A stretch of DNA of 64,000 nt from Acidobacteriota bacterium (GTDB lineage: Bacteria > Acidobacteriota > Holophagae > Acanthopleuribacterales > Acanthopleuribacteraceae). Below, piece by piece: positions 60,615 to 64,000 of the stretch. Where the stretch lies: the NCBI GenBank assembly GCA_020439745.1, contig JAGQSC010000043.1, positions 1 to 64,000 on the forward strand, in the 5' to 3' direction. The position numbers and the translations under genes are program-made. Below the pieces are notes generated by a model. It was not told the origin of the DNA. It did not search any database and saw nothing but the letters and a program-made list of their open reading frames with translations. Position 1 is the first letter of the stretch; each line of letters starts with the position of its first letter.

Positions 60615-62153
60615 TTGAACGCATTACTAATTTGCCTGCTGTTATGCCAGGTTGACCAAAAACTGGTAGACGCTTTTTGGGAACAGGAAAATCCCACCCG
60701 TATTGCCAAGAAGATATTGAGAGCTGAGCCCGATTTTGATGCATTATGGGCGGCACTTTCTGCCCCAAGAAATTACAGCAAAGATGTGCCTACGGGGCGT
60801 ATTGAGGCAAGGCATGCTCTTCGTGGGACCTGGTACCCCTACGTACTACAGGTGCCCGAAAATTACGATCCATCGCAGGCCTATCCCCTGGTGTTTTGCC
60901 TACATGGCGGTGTCGCCCGTCCAAAGGAAGAAACCTTCAGAATATTCGACACAACGCCCATTGTTTCGGACAGCCACATCACCGTCTACCCTCAGGGTTG
61001 GGACCGAGCCCTGTGGTGGCGGGCCGTCCAAATTGAGAACCTGCACATCATTCTCAACCTGGTTAAATCGCGGTACCGCGTCGACACCAATCGCGTACAT
61101 ATCATGGGTATTTCCGATGGAGGTACGGGCGTCTATTACCAGGCCTTCAAAGCGCCTACGGATTGGGCCAGTTTCACCTCCTTGATAGGCCACAGCGCGG
61201 TTCTGGCCAATCCGTCCAATTACGCCGAAGGCACCATGTTCCCTATTAACCTCAAGAACAGTCGTTTTTTTGCGGCCAACGGAGCACACGATCGACTTTA
61301 TCCCGTTCATCAAGTGATGCCTTATGTGGCGTTGTTTCATTCTTTGGGCTGCGACTTGCAATTCACACCCCTACCGTTCTCGGGTCACAATATCTTTTGG
61401 CTGCGACAGTCTGATCGCGGATTAGGCGACTTCTGGCAATCATCCCTCCGGCAAGCTCATCCCGCGCAATTGGTTTGGGAAACCGACGACCCAAAACGAT
61501 TCGGCCGCCGTTCGTGGTTGGTCATCGACGAGATCGATGATGATTTTGGCAAACCCGAATCCTTTGAGTTTCCAAGAGTTCACCTTGAACCCTACTTGGG
61601 CATTGAAATGAATGTGGACCAGCCACTGGTTGTTTTCAATGTGGTGGCATCCTCTCCTGCACAACTTACAGGTTTGGCCAAGGGTGATCGCATTACCCAT
61701 GTCAATGAGCAGCAGATCCATACGGATCAGGAACTTTGGCAAGCTGCTTTGGACCTTCGCCAGTTGCGCTTGACCGTAGAACGTGATGGCGCGAGCTACC
61801 AAGCGACGCTCAACTTGCCTGCATCCGTCTGGTCAAAACCCACCACAGCCTTTCCAACCAAGGCCCACTCAGGCAGGGTTAGTGTTCAGGTTGAACAACA
61901 GGAAATCCATTGCGAGTCGACCGGAGTTTCTGCCTTCAGACTGCTGATCTCGCCACAAGCCTTTGATTTCAAGGCACCCATAAAGGTGGTGGTCAATGGC
62001 GTAACGGCGTTTGACGACATAGTTCGGGGCGACCCTTCCATTCTGATGAAGTGGGCCAGCATAGATCGCGATCCCGCCCAACTCTACGGCGCAGAAATCA
62101 CCATCGAGGCTCCGACACCCTCGAGTGAACCCAAAATCCAGTCAAAAGAGTGA
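60615..62153 (+). CDS. Exported alpha/beta-hydrolase esterase with C-terminal PDZ domain
   Basis: The frame starts at TTG 60615, which directly yields a short export signal (MNALLICLLLCQ); the ribosome-binding site is weak. The 512-residue protein has an esterase-D/feruloyl-esterase-like alpha/beta-hydrolase half. In it are LVFCLHGGVARP (oxyanion loop), Ser167 in MGISDGGTG, Asp in ANGAHDRLYP, and His in FSGHNIFWL. A PDZ domain follows (about 330-400, VVASSPAQLTGLAKGDRITH) and then a beta-rich tail. It would hydrolyse an ester outside the cytoplasm, the PDZ domain binding peptide C-termini or tuning access. Substrate unknown. Confidence 0.8.
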   Translation: MNALLICLLLCQVDQKLVDAFWEQENPTRIAKKILRAEPDFDALWAALSAPRNYSKDVPTGRIEARHALRGTWYPYVLQVPENYDPSQAYPLVFCLHGGVARPKEETFRIFDTTPIVSDSHITVYPQGWDRALWWRAVQIENLHIILNLVKSRYRVDTNRVHIMGISDGGTGVYYQAFKAPTDWASFTSLIGHSAVLANPSNYAEGTMFPINLKNSRFFAANGAHDRLYPVHQVMPYVALFHSLGCDLQFTPLPFSGHNIFWLRQSDRGLGDFWQSSLRQAHPAQLVWETDDPKRFGRRSWLVIDEIDDDFGKPESFEFPRVHLEPYLGIEMNVDQPLVVFNVVASSPAQLTGLAKGDRITHVNEQQIHTDQELWQAALDLRQLRLTVERDGASYQATLNLPASVWSKPTTAFPTKAHSGRVSVQVEQQEIHCESTGVSAFRLLISPQAFDFKAPIKVVVNGVTAFDDIVRGDPSILMKWASIDRDPAQLYGAEITIEAPTPSSEPKIQSKE

Positions 62154-62239
62154 GCTCCAGTCTCAAATGGAGATCGACGACATTCATTTTGCTCGAAAAG
62201 CGGTTCGTGAAACATCGCTTGACGGTCGGACGACAATAA

Positions 62240-63565
62240 TTGTGGAATATATCTATGCCGTTACTCATCTTGTTCCTAGCGTTTGAGGGGCCCGTCACGC
62301 CTGAGGGACTTACAGCTTTTGTCTGTTCACCTAGTGGTGTCCTTAGCGTTGGCAGTGGCAACGACTTCTCCGTGCTTCGCATTCAGGAAGATGGAGGTTA
62401 TCAAGGCCCTAACGAAATAACTGCGATTTGGAATATTGCGCTTCGAGCCAACGGAGACGCGGCATTCGTTGCCTCAGTAGACAAACAATTGACTTCCAAT
62501 GCCCGGTTATTCTTTTGGTGTGCCCCGTCAGATGATCCCATCAGTCAGGCCGGCGCCAAACGGCAGTTGTTCGCCTTGTCGTATTGGCTACAAAACCTCC
62601 AGTTGGAAGGTAAACAGAATGAACGATTTGTGGACGCTTACAATTTTGAAGGTGAGACCATGTTCTGGTCACCTGATGGAAGTAAGTTGATCCTATGGGC
62701 ACAGCGTTTTTGCTTTCAGATCGACCTAATAAAAAAGACATTGAAGGAGTTCGAATTAGAAGAATTGGAAATCGGCAATTTTCTTGTTGAAGAGCCTCGT
62801 TTGTGGCCGCCTGTAGTACCCGGAGCAAATGCATATTTGACGACACCCACGAATCTCATCGAATTTTCGCATCTGGAAGGGGCACGAGTGCTTTTCGATT
62901 GGCCCGTTCTCCCCAAGTCTCGAACAGTGTTTGGAAAAAGAACTGTTTCGCAACGAACCGACCGCAGTTCCTTTGATGGCTTTCTCAATGACGATCAACA
63001 TGCATATGTTGCAAAGCATTTGATTGATAAGAAAGGCAATGCGGTCGTGTCTGTCGGAAAGGAAAAACCCATATTGTCAGGTGACCATAAGCGCTTTATT
63101 GTTATCCAAAGACGAAACATCTCTCTATTCGGATTGCCAGGTGGAGAGTTGCTGGCCAGGTATAAACACGATCACGATGTCGACTCGGTCCTACTTTCCG
63201 AACACGGCAACCGCATTGCCATACTGGGCCATATCAAACAGCACAAGTTCCCAAGCATTCGTGTCCTCACCGTTTTAGACTTGACAGAATCTCAATTCAA
63301 GAAATCGGCATCTGAACAACATGTTGAAAAGGCATTCTTTTTGGGCAACGACGTTGCTTGTTTCAAGAACAACAGATTGCGAATAGTGACTTCAGACAAC
63401 CAGCGGTCAGACTATGAGCTTACATTCGACGACGACACCACGTACGTCCTCATTTATCAAGGTAAGTTGGTGTTTTCAAATGTCAAAGATACCCGTAGAA
63501 AACGTGGTGACACGACGGATTATCAAAAACTGCATGGGTTCAACGATCCCCTCTTTCGTCGTTAA
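62240..63565 (+). CDS. Exported beta-propeller-like protein of unknown function
   Basis: GTG 62240 and ATG 62255 are both possible starts; the second gives MPLLILFLAFEG, a short export signal. The protein of about 440 residues is strand-rich and contains WD40/YncE-like phrases such as FWSPDGSKLILW, VLLSEHGNRIAILG and YELTFDDDTTYVLIY. These suggest a multi-bladed propeller. It lies 86 bp after the esterase on the same strand. No catalytic motif or named family was recognised. Secretion plus a propeller suggests protein or glycan binding. Confidence 0.6.
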   Translation: MWNISMPLLILFLAFEGPVTPEGLTAFVCSPSGVLSVGSGNDFSVLRIQEDGGYQGPNEITAIWNIALRANGDAAFVASVDKQLTSNARLFFWCAPSDDPISQAGAKRQLFALSYWLQNLQLEGKQNERFVDAYNFEGETMFWSPDGSKLILWAQRFCFQIDLIKKTLKEFELEELEIGNFLVEEPRLWPPVVPGANAYLTTPTNLIEFSHLEGARVLFDWPVLPKSRTVFGKRTVSQRTDRSSFDGFLNDDQHAYVAKHLIDKKGNAVVSVGKEKPILSGDHKRFIVIQRRNISLFGLPGGELLARYKHDHDVDSVLLSEHGNRIAILGHIKQHKFPSIRVLTVLDLTESQFKKSASEQHVEKAFFLGNDVACFKNNRLRIVTSDNQRSDYELTFDDDTTYVLIYQGKLVFSNVKDTRRKRGDTTDYQKLHGFNDPLFRR

Positions 63566-63891
63566 AAGCCCTTTTTTCATTCGCCAGATGAGTGCGGATA
63601 TGAAGATCATTCTCGAACCCACCACCTGAAAAGTGGCTGCGAATGGGTCTGTCCAGGAGATCGCTCAATCATACCCAAGGCCATGCACAATGATTACCTG
63701 ATTTCGAATCCACTACACCGCTCACGGGGTTCCGGTTTCCCGGAGAGCGCGCCACCCCGTCAGGTTTTGCTGCCTCCCCTCCACGAGAGGGAAATTTTCC
63801 GAGAAGCGCCTTCACTCATGTGGCAAGCCCACCTCACAGTCTTCAACCAGACCCGAATCGGCTATTGCAAGGGCAGGTCACTGGCTGCTGA
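63566..63891. other. Gene-free stretch of 326 bp with a nested hairpin
   Basis: No supported gene was seen; a 75-codon frame (63683-63910) has no ribosome-binding site and biased composition. A nested structure lies at 63725-63759: outer CGGGGT/ACCCCG and inner TCCGG/CCGGA. Its role is unknown. Confidence 0.4.
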
Positions 63892-64000
63892 CTACTGTTC
63901 GCTGGGCTGATCGGGGTCCATGACGATCATGTTTTGAGCCATCAGGTTGGTTTGACGGGACTCCTCCATATCCGCTTCGACACTTTTGACCTTTTTCAAG
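63892..64000 (-). CDS. C-terminal end of an unknown protein (cut by window edge)
   Basis: On the minus strand, an open frame runs from the window end to a TAG at 63892-63894. It reads KKVKSVEADMEESR and ends MIVMDPDQPSEQ. The charged, helix-like sequence and normal codon use suggest the 3' end of a real gene. Too little is visible to name it. Confidence 0.45.
   Translation of the reverse strand, partial: LKKVKSVEADMEESRQTNLMAQNMIVMDPDQPSEQ

Noticed and set aside
63683-63910. A 75-codon frame near the window end
   Set aside because: No ribosome-binding site; it overlaps the stop of the convergent partial gene and a hairpin.

Overview
The window is dense, single-chromosome bacterial DNA of moderate G+C. 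Genes are short-spaced, often start within the stop codon of the gene before (ATGA or TTGA overlaps), and use TTG or GTG starts fairly often. The gene content points to a Gram-negative, free-living heterotroph. Evidence for this includes AlgH/YqgE, oligoribonuclease, a tesA-ybbA-ybbP locus, a minor-pilin-like cluster and exported lipid-related enzymes. Two large Ser/Thr kinases with a membrane anchor and C-terminal TPRs, FG-GAP proteins and a di-haem oxidoreductase would suit Acidobacteriota (Holophagae/Acanthopleuribacter-like) or a neighbouring lineage. That placement is an inference; no rRNA or tRNA gene is present to test it.

Layout. 1-1951: the end of an ADP-ribosylglycohydrolase translationally coupled to a PD-(D/E)XK nuclease, then a gene-free stretch with tmRNA-like scraps. 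1952-7052: beta-carbonic anhydrase, two coupled exported FG-GAP proteins, a quinone oxidoreductase and AlgH. 7049-10194: kinase 1 with a small coupled partner, then ribosomal protein L31 type B. 10287-12724: a membrane-anchored, beta-lactamase-like pseudoenzyme coupled to phosphoglucose isomerase. 12707-15716: a small membrane protein, a minor-pilin-like trio, hypoxanthine phosphoribosyltransferase and an unknown. 15806-22086: glycosyltransferase, FAD oxidoreductase, oligoribonuclease, a membrane-fused acyltransferase and an MDR dehydrogenase. 22051-25932: tesA divergent from a LolD/FtsX-type ABC pair, the same arrangement as E. coli tesA-ybbA-ybbP. 25935-28832: MBOAT acyltransferase with its SGNH-like partner, and MscL. 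28978-36253: Lhr helicase followed by a same-strand run of an unknown protein, a Ycf46-like AAA ATPase and an NTF2-like protein. 36255-40713: egtD and egtB (ergothioneine) and kinase 2. 40714-41112: an orphan terminator, a structured leader or small RNA, and a GntR operator. 41113-45693: a GntR/YtrA regulator with two ABC-export modules, ended by a strong terminator.

45889-56854 is an alpha-glucan utilisation block. It holds a phosphofructokinase with the residues of the pyrophosphate-dependent type, a GH133-like debranching enzyme, a GT4 glycosyltransferase, a GH57 amylase, an inserted di-haem oxidoreductase, glucan phosphorylase and a GH13 enzyme whose nucleophile region resembles GlgE. Together these would build, trim and phosphorolyse glycogen and feed hexose phosphates to Pgi and Pfk. 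The tail (56851-64000) carries a DMT transporter, an exported metzincin-like protease, an AT-rich orphan gene, an exported esterase with a PDZ domain, a beta-propeller-like exported protein and the 3' end of an unknown minus-strand gene. No CRISPR array, insertion sequence, intact tRNA or rRNA was seen.
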